From contig NZ_CP026730.1 in the NCBI RefSeq assembly GCF_003369795.1, forward strand, positions 3,534,001-3,598,000: DNA of 64,000 nucleotides, read 5' to 3'. Origin of the DNA: Streptomyces sp. CB09001 (GTDB lineage Bacteria; Actinomycetota; Actinomycetes; Streptomycetales; Streptomycetaceae). Shown here in pieces: positions 46,531 through 55,915 of the stretch. The translations under genes were made by a program, and so were the position numbers. The notes below the pieces were generated by a model, which saw only the letters and a list, made by a program, of their open reading frames with translations, was not told where the DNA came from and made no database searches. Numbering within the stretch: the first letter of the stretch is position 1; the number at the start of each line of letters is the position of its first letter.

Positions 46531-48477
46531 TCAGCCGTTCTTGATGCGGTTGGTCAGCTCGGTCACCTGGTTGTAGATCGAGCGCCGCTCGGCCATCAGA
46601 TTGCGGATCTTGCGGTCGGCGTGCATCACCGTGGTGTGGTCCCGGCCGCCGAACAGCGCGCCGATCTTCGGCAGCGAGAGGTCCGTCAGCTCACGGCACA
46701 GGTACATGGCGATCTGCCGGGCCGTCACCAGCGCCCGTCCGCGAGAGGTGCCGCACAGGTCCTCGACCGTGAGGCCGAAGTAGTCGGCGGTCGCGCCCAT
46801 GATGGCCGTGGAGGTGATCTCGGGGGCCGAGTCCTCGCCGCCGGGGATCAGGTCCTTGAGGACGATCTCGGTGAGGCCCAGGTCCACCGGCTGCCGGTTG
46901 AGCGAGGCGAACGCCGTCACCCGGATCAGCGCGCCCTCCAGCTCGCGGATGTTGCGCGAGATCCGCGAGGCGATGAACTCCAGTACCTCCGGCGGGGCGT
47001 TGAGCTGCTCCTGCACCGCCTTCTTGCGCAGGATCGCGATGCGCGTCTCCAGCTCCGGCGGCTGGACGTCGGTGATCAGCCCCCACTCGAAGCGGTTGCG
47101 AAGCCGGTCCTCCAGCGTCACCAGCTGCTTGGGCGGCCGGTCGCTGGAGAGCACGATCTGCTTGTTGGCGTTGTGCAGGGTGTTGAAGGTGTGGAAGAAC
47201 TCCTCCTGCGTCGACTCCTTGTCCGCGAGGAACTGGATGTCGTCGACGAGCAGGATGTCCATCTCGCGGTAGCGCTTGCGGAAGCTGTCGCCCTTGCCGT
47301 CGCGGATGGAGTTGATGAACTCGTTGGTGAACTCCTCCGAACTCACGTAGCGCACGCGCGTGCCCGGGTAGAGGCTGCGCGCGTAGTGCCCGATGGCGTG
47401 CAGGAGGTGGGTCTTGCCGAGTCCCGACTCCCCATAGATGAACAGGGGGTTGTAGGCCTTGGCGGGTGCCTCGGCGACGGCGACGGCCGCCGCGTGGGCG
47501 AAGCGGTTGGAGGCGCCGATGACGAAGGTGTCGAAGAGGTACTTCGGGTTCAGGCGCGCGGTCGGCTCGCCCGGACCGGTGGCCGGCGCGGGCTGGGCCG
47601 CCAGCGGTCCGGGTGCCCCGGTGGCGGGCCCGGGGCCGACGGGGCCGCCGCGGTGGACGTGTCCGGATCCCGCCGGGGGCTCGGACAGGTCGCGGCGCGG
47701 ACCGCGCTGCTCGTAGTCGCCCCGCTGCTGGTCGTAGTTGTCGCGGGGTTTGTCGTAGTCGCCCCGGGCCTGCTCGTAGTCGCCGCGCTGGGCGTCGTAC
47801 GACGGGCGTTCCGGGGGCTGCGGCCGGTAGTCCTGCTGGTACGGGGTGTGGGACTCGTGGGAGTACGGCGGCGGCTCCTGGCCGTACGGCTCCTGCGACG
47901 GGGACGCGTAGGGGTCCCGTTCCGGGAAGCCGAGGCGCTGCTGCTGCCAGCCGTAGTCGTCCTGCTGCGCGGGGCGGGGCCAGGAGCCGGGCTCCGGGCG
48001 CTGGTACTCCTGCGGATAGGCGGGCCGGGCGGTGGGGAGCTGGTCGGCGCGGTTGCGGCCGTACCCCTCGTACTCGTCGCGGTCGCGGTACTCCTCGCGG
48101 CCGCCCTGGCCTGGGGCGGGGAGCTCGGGCTCCTCGTAGCGGTGCTGGGGACGGGTGGGCGGCGCCTGGGGTGCCTGCGGAGCGGGCCCGGCGGGTTCGC
48201 CCGCGGTGTCGTCGACGGTGATCGCGATGCGGATCGGGCGCCCGCACTCGCGGCTCAGGGTCTCGCTGACGACCGGCGCGAGGCGGCCCTCCAGTACGCC
48301 CTTCGCAAATTCGTTCGGTACGGCGAGCAGGGCGGTGTCGGCGACCAGCGCGAGCGGCTGGCAGCGGCGGATCCAGTGCTCGTCCTTCGACTCGACGCCC
48401 TGCCCGCGGCCCTCTCCGAGAAGTTGCTCCAATACGCGTGGCCACACTGCGGCAAGATCGGCAGGTACGTCAGCCAC
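46531..48477 (-). CDS. dnaA: Chromosomal replication initiator DnaA
   Basis: 648 residues from GTG 48477. Domain I is about 1-95; domain II (about 96-310) is a very long, acidic, Pro/Gln/Tyr/Arg-rich disordered linker with QRGDYE-type repeats, typical of Streptomyces (E. coli DnaA has 467 residues). Domain III (AAA+) has Walker [10 protein letters not shown] (about 348), Walker [11 protein letters not shown] and the sensor/arginine regions. Domain IV ends with the DNA-binding signature [26 protein letters not shown]. It opens oriC just downstream. Two DnaA boxes in its own promoter region suggest autoregulation. Confidence 0.98.
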   Translation of the reverse strand: MADVPADLAAVWPRVLEQLLGEGRGQGVESKDEHWIRRCQPLALVADTALLAVPNEFAKGVLEGRLAPVVSETLSRECGRPIRIAITVDDTAGEPAGPAPQAPQAPPTRPQHRYEEPELPAPGQGGREEYRDRDEYEGYGRNRADQLPTARPAYPQEYQRPEPGSWPRPAQQDDYGWQQQRLGFPERDPYASPSQEPYGQEPPPYSHESHTPYQQDYRPQPPERPSYDAQRGDYEQARGDYDKPRDNYDQQRGDYEQRGPRRDLSEPPAGSGHVHRGGPVGPGPATGAPGPLAAQPAPATGPGEPTARLNPKYLFDTFVIGASNRFAHAAAVAVAEAPAKAYNPLFIYGESGLGKTHLLHAIGHYARSLYPGTRVRYVSSEEFTNEFINSIRDGKGDSFRKRYREMDILLVDDIQFLADKESTQEEFFHTFNTLHNANKQIVLSSDRPPKQLVTLEDRLRNRFEWGLITDVQPPELETRIAILRKKAVQEQLNAPPEVLEFIASRISRNIRELEGALIRVTAFASLNRQPVDLGLTEIVLKDLIPGGEDSAPEITSTAIMGATADYFGLTVEDLCGTSRGRALVTARQIAMYLCRELTDLSLPKIGALFGGRDHTTVMHADRKIRNLMAERRSIYNQVTELTNRIKNG

Positions 48478-48854
48478 AGGGCACGCTCTCTCACGAGTCC
48501 CTCGAAGGTGTGATTCGGGGACGGGTCGGGATGAAACTCGGGTGGGGCAGGGATAAGGGAACGAATCGGAGTCCAGTCACGGTAGTCAGCGCGACGGGTA
48601 GGGTTCAAGTTGTTGTCCCCAGCCTGTGGACAAGTGTCTCCCGGTCACCGCTGGTTTGACCGAATGGCGCAGTCGCACGTACCGTAACCAGGTCGAGTTG
48701 TCGATGGCTGCTGCCGCCTGCCTCCGATGGGCACAGGTCACGTCCAAGGTGATCGAAAAGCGGTGCACTCGGGCGTAACGCGAGCTACTCGTGGGCGCAC
48801 GGTGACAGCCAGGACGGCACCCCGCCAACACCCGAATCTTTCTGGAGCCCCCGA
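48478..48854. other. Divergent dnaA-rpmH promoter region with two DnaA boxes
   Basis: 377 bases. TTGTCCCCA (48613-48621, one mismatch) and TGTGGACAA (48625-48633, perfect) lie close together and in opposite orientation, about 140 bp upstream of dnaA. Negative autoregulation of dnaA through such boxes is known in Streptomyces. The right part holds the rpmH promoter and leader. No ORF is supported. Confidence 0.75.
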
Positions 48855-48992
48855 GTGAGCAAGCGCACCTTCCAGCCGAACAACCGTCGCCGCGCGAAGA
48901 CCCACGGTTTCCGGCTGCGTATGCGTACCCGTGCCGGCCGCGCGATTCTCGCGACCCGCCGCAGCAAGGGTCGCGCCCGTCTGTCCGCCTGA
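48855..48992 (+). CDS. rpmH: Ribosomal protein bL34
   Basis: 45 residues from GTG 48855 with GGAG 9 nt upstream. The sequence is the standard very basic bL34: [18 protein letters not shown], then [19 protein letters not shown]. It binds 23S rRNA in the large subunit. First gene of the rpmH-rnpA-yidD-yidC-jag run diverging from dnaA. Confidence 0.99.
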   Translation: MSKRTFQPNNRRRAKTHGFRLRMRTRAGRAILATRRSKGRARLSA

Positions 48993-49013
48993 TCCCGGTC
49001 AGGTCATGACATC

Positions 49014-49385
49014 GTGCTGCCCACCGAGAACCGGCTGAGGCGGCGCGAGGACTTCGCGACCGCTGTACGACGAGGTCGCCGGGCCGGCCGCCCGGCCCTC
49101 GTCGTCCACCTTCGAAGCGGTGCCACGGACCCGCACGCGCCTGGGGAGAGCGCTCCCCGGACACGTGCGGGTTTCGTCGTGAGCAAAGCCGTGGGTGTCG
49201 CGGTCGTGCGCAACAAGGTGAAGCGCAGACTTCGCCATCTGATGCGCGACCGGATCGACCTGTTGCCCCCCGGTAGCCTGGTAGTCGTACGAGCGCTGCC
49301 CGGTGCGGGTGACGCCGACCATGCACAGCTGGCCCGAGACCTGGACGCCGCCCTGGCGCGGCTACTGGGAGGGGGCGCGCGATGA
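49014..49385 (+). CDS. rnpA: Ribonuclease P protein component
   Basis: 123 residues from GTG 49014, 21 nt after rpmH. Characteristic features: [20 protein letters not shown] at the N-terminus and the RNR-type RNA-binding helix [16 protein letters not shown]. It is the protein cofactor of the RNA enzyme that removes 5' leaders from tRNA precursors. Its stop overlaps the yidD start (ATGA). Confidence 0.98.
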   Translation: MLPTENRLRRREDFATAVRRGRRAGRPALVVHLRSGATDPHAPGESAPRTRAGFVVSKAVGVAVVRNKVKRRLRHLMRDRIDLLPPGSLVVVRALPGAGDADHAQLARDLDAALARLLGGGAR

Positions 49386-49756
49386 AGTACCCGCTGCTGG
49401 CTCTGATCAAGCTCTACCAGTGGACGATCAGTCCGCTGCTGGGGCCGGTGTGCAAGTACTACCCGTCGTGTTCCCACTACGGCTACACGGCCATCGACCG
49501 GCACGGAGCCGTCAAGGGCACGGCACTCACCGCCTGGCGCATCCTGCGGTGCAATCCGTGGTCGCTGGGCGGCGTGGACCATGTTCCGCCGCGCAAGCGC
49601 CCGCGGTGGCACGAAATGCTGCGTGCCGCCTGGCGGGCACGCAAGGGCGGGACCTCCGCCGCCGAACCGGCCACCGAAGGAAGGCCTGCTCACCCGAGCC
49701 CGTCCGACCCTTCGAGCCCGGCCGCAGAGACCTCGCCCCATGCCCAAGGAGCATGA
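49382..49756 (+). CDS. yidD: Membrane protein insertion efficiency factor YidD
   Basis: 124 residues from ATG 49382, overlapping rnpA by 4 nt. The UPF0161 core (about 1-80) contains [15 protein letters not shown], the conserved [15 protein letters not shown] cysteines and [16 protein letters not shown]. The C-terminal 40 residues are a Pro/Ser/Glu tail not needed for the family. YidD assists YidC-dependent insertion of membrane proteins, and yidC follows 3 nt downstream. Confidence 0.96.
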   Translation: MKYPLLALIKLYQWTISPLLGPVCKYYPSCSHYGYTAIDRHGAVKGTALTAWRILRCNPWSLGGVDHVPPRKRPRWHEMLRAAWRARKGGTSAAEPATEGRPAHPSPSDPSSPAAETSPHAQGA

Positions 49757-49759
49757 TTA

Positions 49760-51055
49760 GTGGACACGATTGCCAGCCTCTTCAGCTTTATCACCTGGCC
49801 CGTCTCCTGGGTCATCGTCCAGTTCCACACGGTGTACGGGGCGATCTTCGGACCTGACACCGGATGGGCCTGGGGCCTGTCCATCGTGTCCCTGGTGGTC
49901 CTCATCCGCATCTGCCTGATCCCGCTCTTCGTGAAGCAGATCAAGGCGACGCGCGGGATGCAGACGCTCCAGCCGGAGATGAAGAAGATCCAGGAGCGCT
50001 ACAAGAACGACAAGCAGCGTCAGTCCGAAGAGATGATGAAGCTGTACAAGGAGACGGGCACCAACCCGCTCTCCTCGTGCCTTCCCATCCTGGCGCAGTC
50101 CCCGTTCTTCTTCGCCCTGTACCACGTGCTCAACGGCATCGCCTCCGGCGACACCATCGGTGCCGTCAACCAGGACCTGCTGGAGAGCGCGCAGAAGGCG
50201 CACATCTTCGGAGCCCCGCTCGCTTCCAAGTTCTTCAGCAGCGAGAGCGACGTCGCTGCCCTCAGTGCCTCCCTGACCGACGTCCGCGTCGTGACCGCGA
50301 TCATGATCGTGCTGATGTCGGCCTCGCAGTTCTTCACCCAGCGCCAGCTGATGACGAAGAACGTCGACACCACGGTGAAGACGCCGTTCATGCAGCAGCA
50401 GAAGATGCTGATGTACGTCTTCCCCGTCATGTTCGCCGTCTTCGGTGTCAACTTCCCCGTCGGTGTCCTCGTCTACTGGCTGACCACGAACGTGTGGACC
50501 ATGGGCCAGCAGATGTACGTCATCCGCAACAACCCGACGCCCGGCTCCAAGGCGCAGGCCTCCTACCTGGAGCGGCTGCACAAGAGCGTCACCGAGCACG
50601 GCAAGACCCGTCGCCGGGGCGAGAAGGCCATTGTGAAGGCCATTGTCGCCAAGGGCCGGGACCGCAACGAGGCCGAGCGGAAGTTCATCAACGGTTTGAA
50701 CAAGGCGGGCCTGGCGGCTCAGGCCGACGGCACCGTGGTGAAGAGCGACACCGCCGTGGCCGCCCAGAGCGCGGACGGCTCGACCGTGGCCACCGCGGCT
50801 CAGCCCAAGCGCCAGCAGCCCAAGCGCCAGAGCAAGTCCCAGCGCCAGGCCAAGCCCGCCGGCGAGGCCGAGCCGAAGACGTCGCTGACCAAGTCGGACG
50901 AGCCGCAGGACGCCAAGCCGGCCGACAAGGAGGACGCCAAGCCTGCCGCCGGTGCCAAGAAGCCGGCTCAGAAGTCCGGCGGCGGTGGTCGCAGCAAGGC
51001 CCAGTCCGGACAGCGCAAGGGCCCGCAGCGGCCCAAGTCCCCGTCGAAGAAGTAA
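49760..51055 (+). CDS. yidC: Membrane protein insertase YidC/Oxa1
   Basis: 431 residues from GTG 49760 with AAGGAG upstream. The five-helix Oxa1 core (about 5-265) has [20 protein letters not shown], the cytoplasmic hairpin [38 protein letters not shown] and the late helix pair [20 protein letters not shown]. The conserved Arg of the hydrophilic groove is in [10 protein letters not shown] Lys/Ala/Gln/Pro-rich tail (about 285-431) is probably cytoplasmic and may bind ribosomes. It inserts membrane proteins with or without SecYEG. Confidence 0.97.
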   Translation: MDTIASLFSFITWPVSWVIVQFHTVYGAIFGPDTGWAWGLSIVSLVVLIRICLIPLFVKQIKATRGMQTLQPEMKKIQERYKNDKQRQSEEMMKLYKETGTNPLSSCLPILAQSPFFFALYHVLNGIASGDTIGAVNQDLLESAQKAHIFGAPLASKFFSSESDVAALSASLTDVRVVTAIMIVLMSASQFFTQRQLMTKNVDTTVKTPFMQQQKMLMYVFPVMFAVFGVNFPVGVLVYWLTTNVWTMGQQMYVIRNNPTPGSKAQASYLERLHKSVTEHGKTRRRGEKAIVKAIVAKGRDRNEAERKFINGLNKAGLAAQADGTVVKSDTAVAAQSADGSTVATAAQPKRQQPKRQSKSQRQAKPAGEAEPKTSLTKSDEPQDAKPADKEDAKPAAGAKKPAQKSGGGGRSKAQSGQRKGPQRPKSPSKK

Positions 51056-51070
51056 GAAGGAGTCCATCCC

Positions 51071-51583
51071 GTGACGGAAGGCACCACCTCCGCCGCTGCC
51101 GAGGGTGCAGACACCCTCACCCGCCTCGAGCAGGAGGGCGAGATCGCCGCGGACTACCTGGAGGGTCTGCTCGACATCGCCGACCTCGACGGCGACATCG
51201 ACATGGACGTCGAGGCCGACCGTGCCTCCGTCTCGATCATCAGCGACAGCAAGAGCAGGGATCTGGAGAAGCTGGTCGGCCGGGACGGTGAGGTGCTGGA
51301 GGCTCTGCAGGAGCTCACACGCCTGGCGGTGCACCGGGAGACCGGTGACCGCAGCCGGCTGATGCTCGACATCGCGGGGTACCGGGCCGACAAGCGCGCC
51401 GAGCTGTCCGAGCTGGGTGCCAAGGCCGCGGCCGAGGTCAAGAGCAGCGGCGAGTCCGTGCGGCTGAAGCCGATGACGCCCTTTGAGCGCAAGGTCGTGC
51501 ACGACGCGGTCAAGGCCGCGGGACTGCGCAGTGAGTCCGAGGGTGAGGAGCCGGAGCGCTTCGTCGTCGTGCTCCCCGCCTGA
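51071..51583 (+). CDS. jag: RNA-binding protein KhpB/Jag (KH + R3H)
   Basis: 170 residues from GTG 51071 with AAGAAGGAG upstream. A KH domain (about 40-105) has the GRDGEVLEALQELTRLAV motif, followed by an R3H-type domain with MTPFERKVVHDAVKAAGL and a terminal RFVVVLPA. It lacks the Jag-N domain seen in Firmicutes. KhpB binds RNA with KhpA and affects cell elongation in other bacteria. It lies 15 nt after yidC and before a strong terminator. Confidence 0.95.
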   Translation: MTEGTTSAAAEGADTLTRLEQEGEIAADYLEGLLDIADLDGDIDMDVEADRASVSIISDSKSRDLEKLVGRDGEVLEALQELTRLAVHRETGDRSRLMLDIAGYRADKRAELSELGAKAAAEVKSSGESVRLKPMTPFERKVVHDAVKAAGLRSESEGEEPERFVVVLPA

Positions 51584-51600
51584 TCGGTTCTCTCGTTCTC

Positions 51601-51635
51601 CGGCCCCGTCTGTTGCGCAGGCGGGGCCGAATTTT
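51601..51635 (+). terminator. Terminator after jag
   Basis: 8-bp stem CGGCCCCG/CGGGGCCG (51601-51608 with 51622-51629) followed by AATTTTG. It ends the rpmH-jag unit; rsmG then needs its own promoter in 51636-51700. Confidence 0.88.
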
Positions 51636-51707
51636 GTCAGCCTGATAGTTCTGGTGGTTCTGGTACCGGCGCCCGGCGCGCCGGTGCCGTACGGAAGGAC
51701 GGTCCCC

Positions 51708-52427
51708 GTGTCGGAGGCAGCGGAGCTCCCGCCTGTACCCGAGCAGGCACGTGATGTGTTCGGTGATCGCTACGCGGACGCGGTCCGCTACGCGGAACTG
51801 CTTGCCGAGGCGGGGGTGAAGCGTGGTCTGATCGGCCCACGCGAAGTACCCCGGCTCTGGGAGCGGCACCTGCTGAACTGCGCGGTGCTCTCGGAGGTCG
51901 TGCCCGAGGGAGTGACCGTGTGCGACGTCGGCTCGGGAGCCGGCCTGCCCGGAATCCCGCTGGCGCTGGTGCGGGAAGACCTGAAGATCACCCTCCTTGA
52001 GCCGCTGCTGCGACGCACGAACTTCCTGACCGAGGTCGTGGAGCTGCTGGGCCTGGACCATGTCACCGTGGTGCGGGGCCGGGCCGAGGAGGTCATGGGC
52101 AAGCTGCCGCCGGTGCATGTGGTGACGGCCCGTGCCGTCGCTCCCCTGGACCGCCTCGCCACCTGGGGGATTCCTCTGCTGCGCCCCTACGGGGAGATGC
52201 TCGCCCTCAAGGGCGACACGGCCGAGGAGGAGCTGAAGGCGGCGACCGCGGCGCTGAGCAAGCTCGGTGCGGAGCAGACGTCCATCCTCCACGTGGGAGA
52301 GGGTGTCGTGGATCCCCTGTCCACCGTGGTGCGAGTAGAGGTAGGCGAGAGCCCCGGTGGTGTGCGCTTCGCCGCCAAGCGGGCCAAGGCTGCCCGGACC
52401 GGACGGACACGTCGGCGCCGCGGATAG
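51708..52427 (+). CDS. rsmG: 16S rRNA (guanine-N7) methyltransferase RsmG
   Basis: 239 residues from GTG 51708, chosen because GGAAGGAC lies 10 nt upstream and the family starts here. The SAM-binding block is VCDVGSGAGLPGIPLAL; LLNCAVLSEVVPEGV and VVTARAVAPLDRLATW are further family motifs. It methylates N7 of G527 in 16S rRNA; loss of function in Streptomyces gives low-level streptomycin resistance and can raise antibiotic production. A basic tail (KRAKAARTGRTRRRRG) ends the protein. Confidence 0.96.
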   Translation: MSEAAELPPVPEQARDVFGDRYADAVRYAELLAEAGVKRGLIGPREVPRLWERHLLNCAVLSEVVPEGVTVCDVGSGAGLPGIPLALVREDLKITLLEPLLRRTNFLTEVVELLGLDHVTVVRGRAEEVMGKLPPVHVVTARAVAPLDRLATWGIPLLRPYGEMLALKGDTAEEELKAATAALSKLGAEQTSILHVGEGVVDPLSTVVRVEVGESPGGVRFAAKRAKAARTGRTRRRRG

Positions 52428-52528
52428 CATCCGACTTCGCTCGGATGGCCCGCCGTACTCCACACAAGCTGCCCTGCTCACGCATGCCGGAGTGTCGCGG
52501 CAGTTCGGCATCAGCTGCTGTGCATCGT

Positions 52529-52542
52529 GTTTCACGTGAAAC
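52529..52542. other. parS: parS site near the start of parA
   Basis: Perfect GTTTCACGTGAAAC. If parA translation began at GTG 52527 the site would be translated as F-H-V-K. Confidence 0.97.
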
Positions 52543-52700
52543 GTCGCTCACTGCTGCACGGCATCATCAGCCGCGGCCGCGCCGCGGCCGATCCCCGCGA
52601 CCGGAAGCCTCTCGGGTCGCTCGGAGAGGGCACGGAGTTGTCCACAGAGGTGGATTTCTCCACAGAAGACCAGGCCTCACTGGTTCATGACCCGGGAGGC

Positions 52701-53774
52701 ATGGGAGGCTCTGTTCATAGCGAGCCTGAAGTCGAGGAGAGTGAATCCTTGCGGTCCGACGCCAATATCGCGGGACCGATGACCGATCCGGTCCCCGGTC
52801 CCCGTACCGAGTCGATGGGGGCGGATGTTTCACGTGAAACACCGCCTCCCATGGATGACACACCGATCGGTCGTGCTGCCCAACTGGCGGTGGAGGCTCT
52901 GGGCCGCGCCGGCGAGGGGTTGCCGCGACCCGAGCAGACCCGGGTCATGGTCGTAGCGAACCAGAAGGGCGGTGTGGGCAAGACGACGACGACCGTCAAT
53001 CTTGCCGCGTCACTCGCCCTGCACGGTGCGAGAGTCCTGGTCGTCGACCTCGACCCGCAGGGCAACGCCTCCACCGCGCTGGGTATCGACCATCACGCCG
53101 ATGTCCCCTCCATCTACGACGTGCTGGTCGAGAGCCGACCGCTCTCTGAAGTGGTCCAGCCGGTCCCTGATGTCGAGGGTCTGTTCTGCGCTCCCGCCAC
53201 GATCGATCTCGCCGGTGCGGAGATCGAACTGGTCTCTCTGGTCGCACGCGAGAGCCGGCTCCAGCGAGCGATCACGGCGTACGAGCAGCCGCTGGACTAC
53301 ATCCTCATCGACTGCCCGCCCTCCCTCGGTCTGCTGACCGTCAACGCTCTCGTCGCGGGCCAGGAGGTGCTGATTCCGATCCAGTGCGAGTACTACGCCC
53401 TGGAAGGACTGGGGCAGCTACTGCGCAACGTCGACCTGGTCAGGGGCCATCTCAACCCCACGCTGCATGTGTCGACGATCCTCCTCACCATGTACGACGG
53501 CCGTACGCGGCTCGCGTCGCAGGTCGCGGACGAGGTGCGCAGCCACTTCGGTGAGGAGGTGTTGCGGACGAGCATTCCCCGCTCGGTCCGTATCTCCGAG
53601 GCCCCGAGCTACGGGCAGACGGTACTGACCTACGATCCAGGATCAAGCGGAGCCCTCTCCTATCTGGAGGCGGCCCGTGAGATCGCGCTGAGGGGTGTGG
53701 GCGTCGCCTATGACGCGACCCACGCTCACCTCGGCGCTCAGAACGATCCGAGCATGGTGGAGGGGACCCAGTGA
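52701..53774 (+). CDS. parA: Chromosome partitioning ATPase ParA
   Basis: 357 residues from ATG 52701. The Walker-type ATPase has the deviant Walker A NQKGGVGKTTTTVNLA, the VVDLDPQGNAS switch and the IDCPPSLGLLTVNAL Walker B; C-terminal PRSVRISEAPSYGQ is also typical. Residues before about 75 form a disordered, acidic tail containing a translated parS site (VSRET). The start is uncertain: GTG 52527 extends the tail through another parS, and TTG 52749 has the best ribosome site (GAGGAGAG). In Streptomyces ParA drives segregation in sporulating hyphae with ParB and the polarisome. The stop overlaps parB (GTGA). Confidence 0.95.
   Translation: MGGSVHSEPEVEESESLRSDANIAGPMTDPVPGPRTESMGADVSRETPPPMDDTPIGRAAQLAVEALGRAGEGLPRPEQTRVMVVANQKGGVGKTTTTVNLAASLALHGARVLVVDLDPQGNASTALGIDHHADVPSIYDVLVESRPLSEVVQPVPDVEGLFCAPATIDLAGAEIELVSLVARESRLQRAITAYEQPLDYILIDCPPSLGLLTVNALVAGQEVLIPIQCEYYALEGLGQLLRNVDLVRGHLNPTLHVSTILLTMYDGRTRLASQVADEVRSHFGEEVLRTSIPRSVRISEAPSYGQTVLTYDPGSSGALSYLEAAREIALRGVGVAYDATHAHLGAQNDPSMVEGTQ
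52827..52840. other. parS: parS site inside parA
   Basis: Perfect GTTTCACGTGAAAC, read in frame as V-S-R-E-T within the disordered N-terminus of ParA. Confidence 0.97.
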
Positions 53775-54883
53775 GTGAGCGACGGAGGGGGTTGGGCCGT
53801 GGCCTCGGTGCACTGATCCCCAATGCCCCGACCGAGAAGTCGGTTGCCTCGGCGGCCTTGGGAAGTGCGGCTGGCACGGCCCCGGGGGCGATGCCTCTGC
53901 TGCCGAACGAGCGTGGGGTGGCCGCGGCAAGGGTGGCCACGCTGCCGCATGTTTCACGTGAAACGGAAGAGTCGACGGCACCCCAGGGCATGGAAGGGCT
54001 CCGGCCGCCCCTGGGGGCGCACTTCGCCGAGGTTCCTCTCGACGCCATCACCCCGAACCCGAAGCAGCCGCGCAAGGACTTCGACGACGACGCGCTGGCC
54101 GAGCTCGTCACCTCCATCCGAGAGGTTGGTCTCCTCCAGCCGGTCGTCGTTCGGCCGACGGAGCCGGGGCGCTACGAGTTGATCATGGGTGAGCGCCGAT
54201 TCCGCGCTTGCCGGGAGCTGGAGCTGGATGCCATCCCGGCGATCGTGCGGGCGACGGAGGACGAGAAGCTCCTCCTGGACGCGCTCCTGGAGAACCTGCA
54301 CCGCGCTCAGCTGAATCCGCTGGAGGAGGCCTTCGCCTACGACCAGCTGCTGAAGGACTTCAACTGCACGCATGACCAGCTGGCGGACCGCATCGGCCGT
54401 TCCCGCCCGCAGGTGTCCAACACGCTGCGTCTGCTGAAGCTCTCTCCCAAGGTGCAGAACCGGGTGGCCGCAGGGGTGCTCTCCGCGGGGCACGCGCGAG
54501 CCTTGCTGTCCGTCGACGATCCGGAGGAGCAGGATCGACTGGCACATCGCATCGTGGCCGAAGGGCTCTCGGTGCGATCGGTCGAGGAGATCGTGACCCT
54601 GATGGGTTCACGGCCGCAGAAGCCCCAACGAGCCAAGGGCCCCCGGGCCGGCTCTCTGGTCTCCCCAGCGCTGTCGGACCTCGCGACGCGGCTCTCGGAC
54701 CGCTTCGAGACGCGGGTGAAGGTCGACCTGGGACAGAAGAAGGGCAAGATCACCGTGGAGTTCGCCTCCATGGACGACCTTGAGCGGATCCTCGGCAGTC
54801 TCGCTCCCGGTGAAGGCCCCGTACTGCAGAAGGGCCTCCTGGAGGACGAGGACGAGGACGGGGACGGGGACATCGAGTCCTGA
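53771..54883 (+). CDS. parB: Chromosome partitioning protein ParB
   Basis: 370 residues from GTG 53771, coupled to parA. After a disordered N-terminus (about 1-80, starts RRRGLGRGLGALIP) comes the ParB/Srx-type CTP-binding domain with NPKQPRKDFDDDAL and MGERRFRACRELELDAIPA. The HTH parS-recognition segment includes LADRIGRSRPQVSNTLRLLKL and AGVLSAGHARALL. The C-terminal dimerisation domain and an acidic tail (EDEDEDGDGD) follow. It spreads around the parS sites found in this window. One parS lies in its own N-terminal coding region. A terminator follows the gene. Confidence 0.97.
   Translation: MSERRRGLGRGLGALIPNAPTEKSVASAALGSAAGTAPGAMPLLPNERGVAAARVATLPHVSRETEESTAPQGMEGLRPPLGAHFAEVPLDAITPNPKQPRKDFDDDALAELVTSIREVGLLQPVVVRPTEPGRYELIMGERRFRACRELELDAIPAIVRATEDEKLLLDALLENLHRAQLNPLEEAFAYDQLLKDFNCTHDQLADRIGRSRPQVSNTLRLLKLSPKVQNRVAAGVLSAGHARALLSVDDPEEQDRLAHRIVAEGLSVRSVEEIVTLMGSRPQKPQRAKGPRAGSLVSPALSDLATRLSDRFETRVKVDLGQKKGKITVEFASMDDLERILGSLAPGEGPVLQKGLLEDEDEDGDGDIES
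53951..53964. other. parS: parS site inside parB
   Basis: Perfect GTTTCACGTGAAAC, read in frame as V-S-R-E-T in the disordered N-terminus of ParB. Confidence 0.97.
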
Positions 54884-54895
54884 TCGGCTGTCTTG

Positions 54896-54938
54896 AGGGC
54901 GGGCCGCGGCCGGTGCATACCGGAACACGGTCCGCCCT
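54896..54938 (+). terminator. Terminator after parB
   Basis: AGGGCGG (54896-54902) pairs with CCGCCCT (54932-54938), followed by TTG; a long loop with an inner CCGG/CCGG pairing. The rest of the gap up to 55181 holds the acetyltransferase promoter and no well-supported gene. Confidence 0.65.
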
Positions 54939-55181
54939 TTGCTCTGCGTCGGTGTCGGGTCCACCGCATCGTGGATACGATGCGAGCGGGAGGGCGTAGT
55001 CACCTGGCGGTACCTCTGGGAGGAAGGCAGGGGCCATGCGAACGATGAGCCGCACCGAATGGGTGAGCGCGGGCTTGGGGCTGGGCGCGGTCGGTGGGTT
55101 CATCGGCAGCTTGCTCAGGGAACGGAGCGCTCTGACAGCCGCCCGCGACGCGGCAGGGGAAGGAAGCGAGGAACAGCCTTC

Positions 55182-55799
55182 ATGGGGCGCCGGCTCGTAC
55201 CGCTCACGCTGGACAACCTTCAGGACCTTCCCCAGCGCTGTCGCTCGTGCGTCTTCTGGGAACTGGACCCCGTCAGCGGCAAGGCCGCGGTAGAGGCCGG
55301 CACGCCGGCCCTGGAGAAGGAGTCCTGGATCTCCGCCGTACTGCTGGACTGGGGATCCTGCGGCCGGGTGGTCTACGTCGATGACGTGCCGGTGGGCTTC
55401 GTTCTCTACGCACCGCCCGCGTATGTACCGCGCTCAGCGGCTTTCCCCACCAGTCCGGTCTCCTCCGACGCGGTTCAGTTGATGACCGCGTTCGTGATGC
55501 CGGGGTACCAGGGCCAGGGACTGGGCCGGGTGATGGTCCAGACGGTTGCCAAGGATCTCCTGCGTCGTGGCTTCAAGGCCATCGAGGCGTTCGGGGATGC
55601 CCGCTGGAAGGAGCCCGCATGCGTCCTGCCGGCGGAGCATCTCCTGGCGGTGGGCTTCAAGACGGTCCGACCACATCCCCGGCACCCGCGGCTGCGGCTG
55701 GATCTTCGCTCCACGCTGTCCTGGAAGGAAGACGTGGAGATGGCACTGGACCGCCTGCTCGGCGCCGTGCAGAAGGAACCGGCGTTGCGTCCGCTGTAG
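55182..55799 (+). CDS. GNAT-family N-acetyltransferase
   Basis: 205 residues from ATG 55182. The acetyl-CoA binding motif is VMPGYQGQGLGRVMVQTVAKDLL (quoted in part as GYQGQGLGRVM), preceded by VDDVPVGFVLYAPP and AVQLMTAFV strands. A conserved C-x2-C pair (RCRSCVFWEL) near the N-terminus is unusual for GNATs and could bind metal. The substrate is unknown; the gene keeps its place after parB in Streptomyces. Frames reaching further upstream have no recognisable protein pattern. Confidence 0.9.
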   Translation: MGRRLVPLTLDNLQDLPQRCRSCVFWELDPVSGKAAVEAGTPALEKESWISAVLLDWGSCGRVVYVDDVPVGFVLYAPPAYVPRSAAFPTSPVSSDAVQLMTAFVMPGYQGQGLGRVMVQTVAKDLLRRGFKAIEAFGDARWKEPACVLPAEHLLAVGFKTVRPHPRHPRLRLDLRSTLSWKEDVEMALDRLLGAVQKEPALRPL

Positions 55800-55826
55800 T
55801 GACGCACCGGAGACCGCTGTACACCA

Positions 55827-55856
55827 AATGGGCCGACCCGTTCGGGTCGGCCCATT
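55827..55856. terminator. Bidirectional terminator between acetyltransferase and trxA
   Basis: Perfect 13-bp stem (55827-55839 with 55844-55856), 4-nt loop, between convergent genes and 4 nt from a parS site. Confidence 0.85.
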
Positions 55857-55859
55857 CGT

Positions 55860-55873
55860 GTTTCACGTGAAAC
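55860..55873. other. parS: parS site between terminator and trxA
   Basis: Perfect GTTTCACGTGAAAC in the convergent gap, placed as at 19760, right next to a terminator hairpin. Confidence 0.97.
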
Positions 55874-55915
55874 GTCGGTCGAGATCATCAGTCGACGATC
55901 GTCAGTTGACGTTCG

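Noticed and set aside
55036..55293. Small ORF (85 codons) with a good ribosome site upstream of the acetyltransferase
   Set aside because: It overlaps the acetyltransferase gene by 112 nt in another frame; only the first 30 residues look membrane-like and the rest is frame-shadow composition. It could be a real short peptide but support is too weak.
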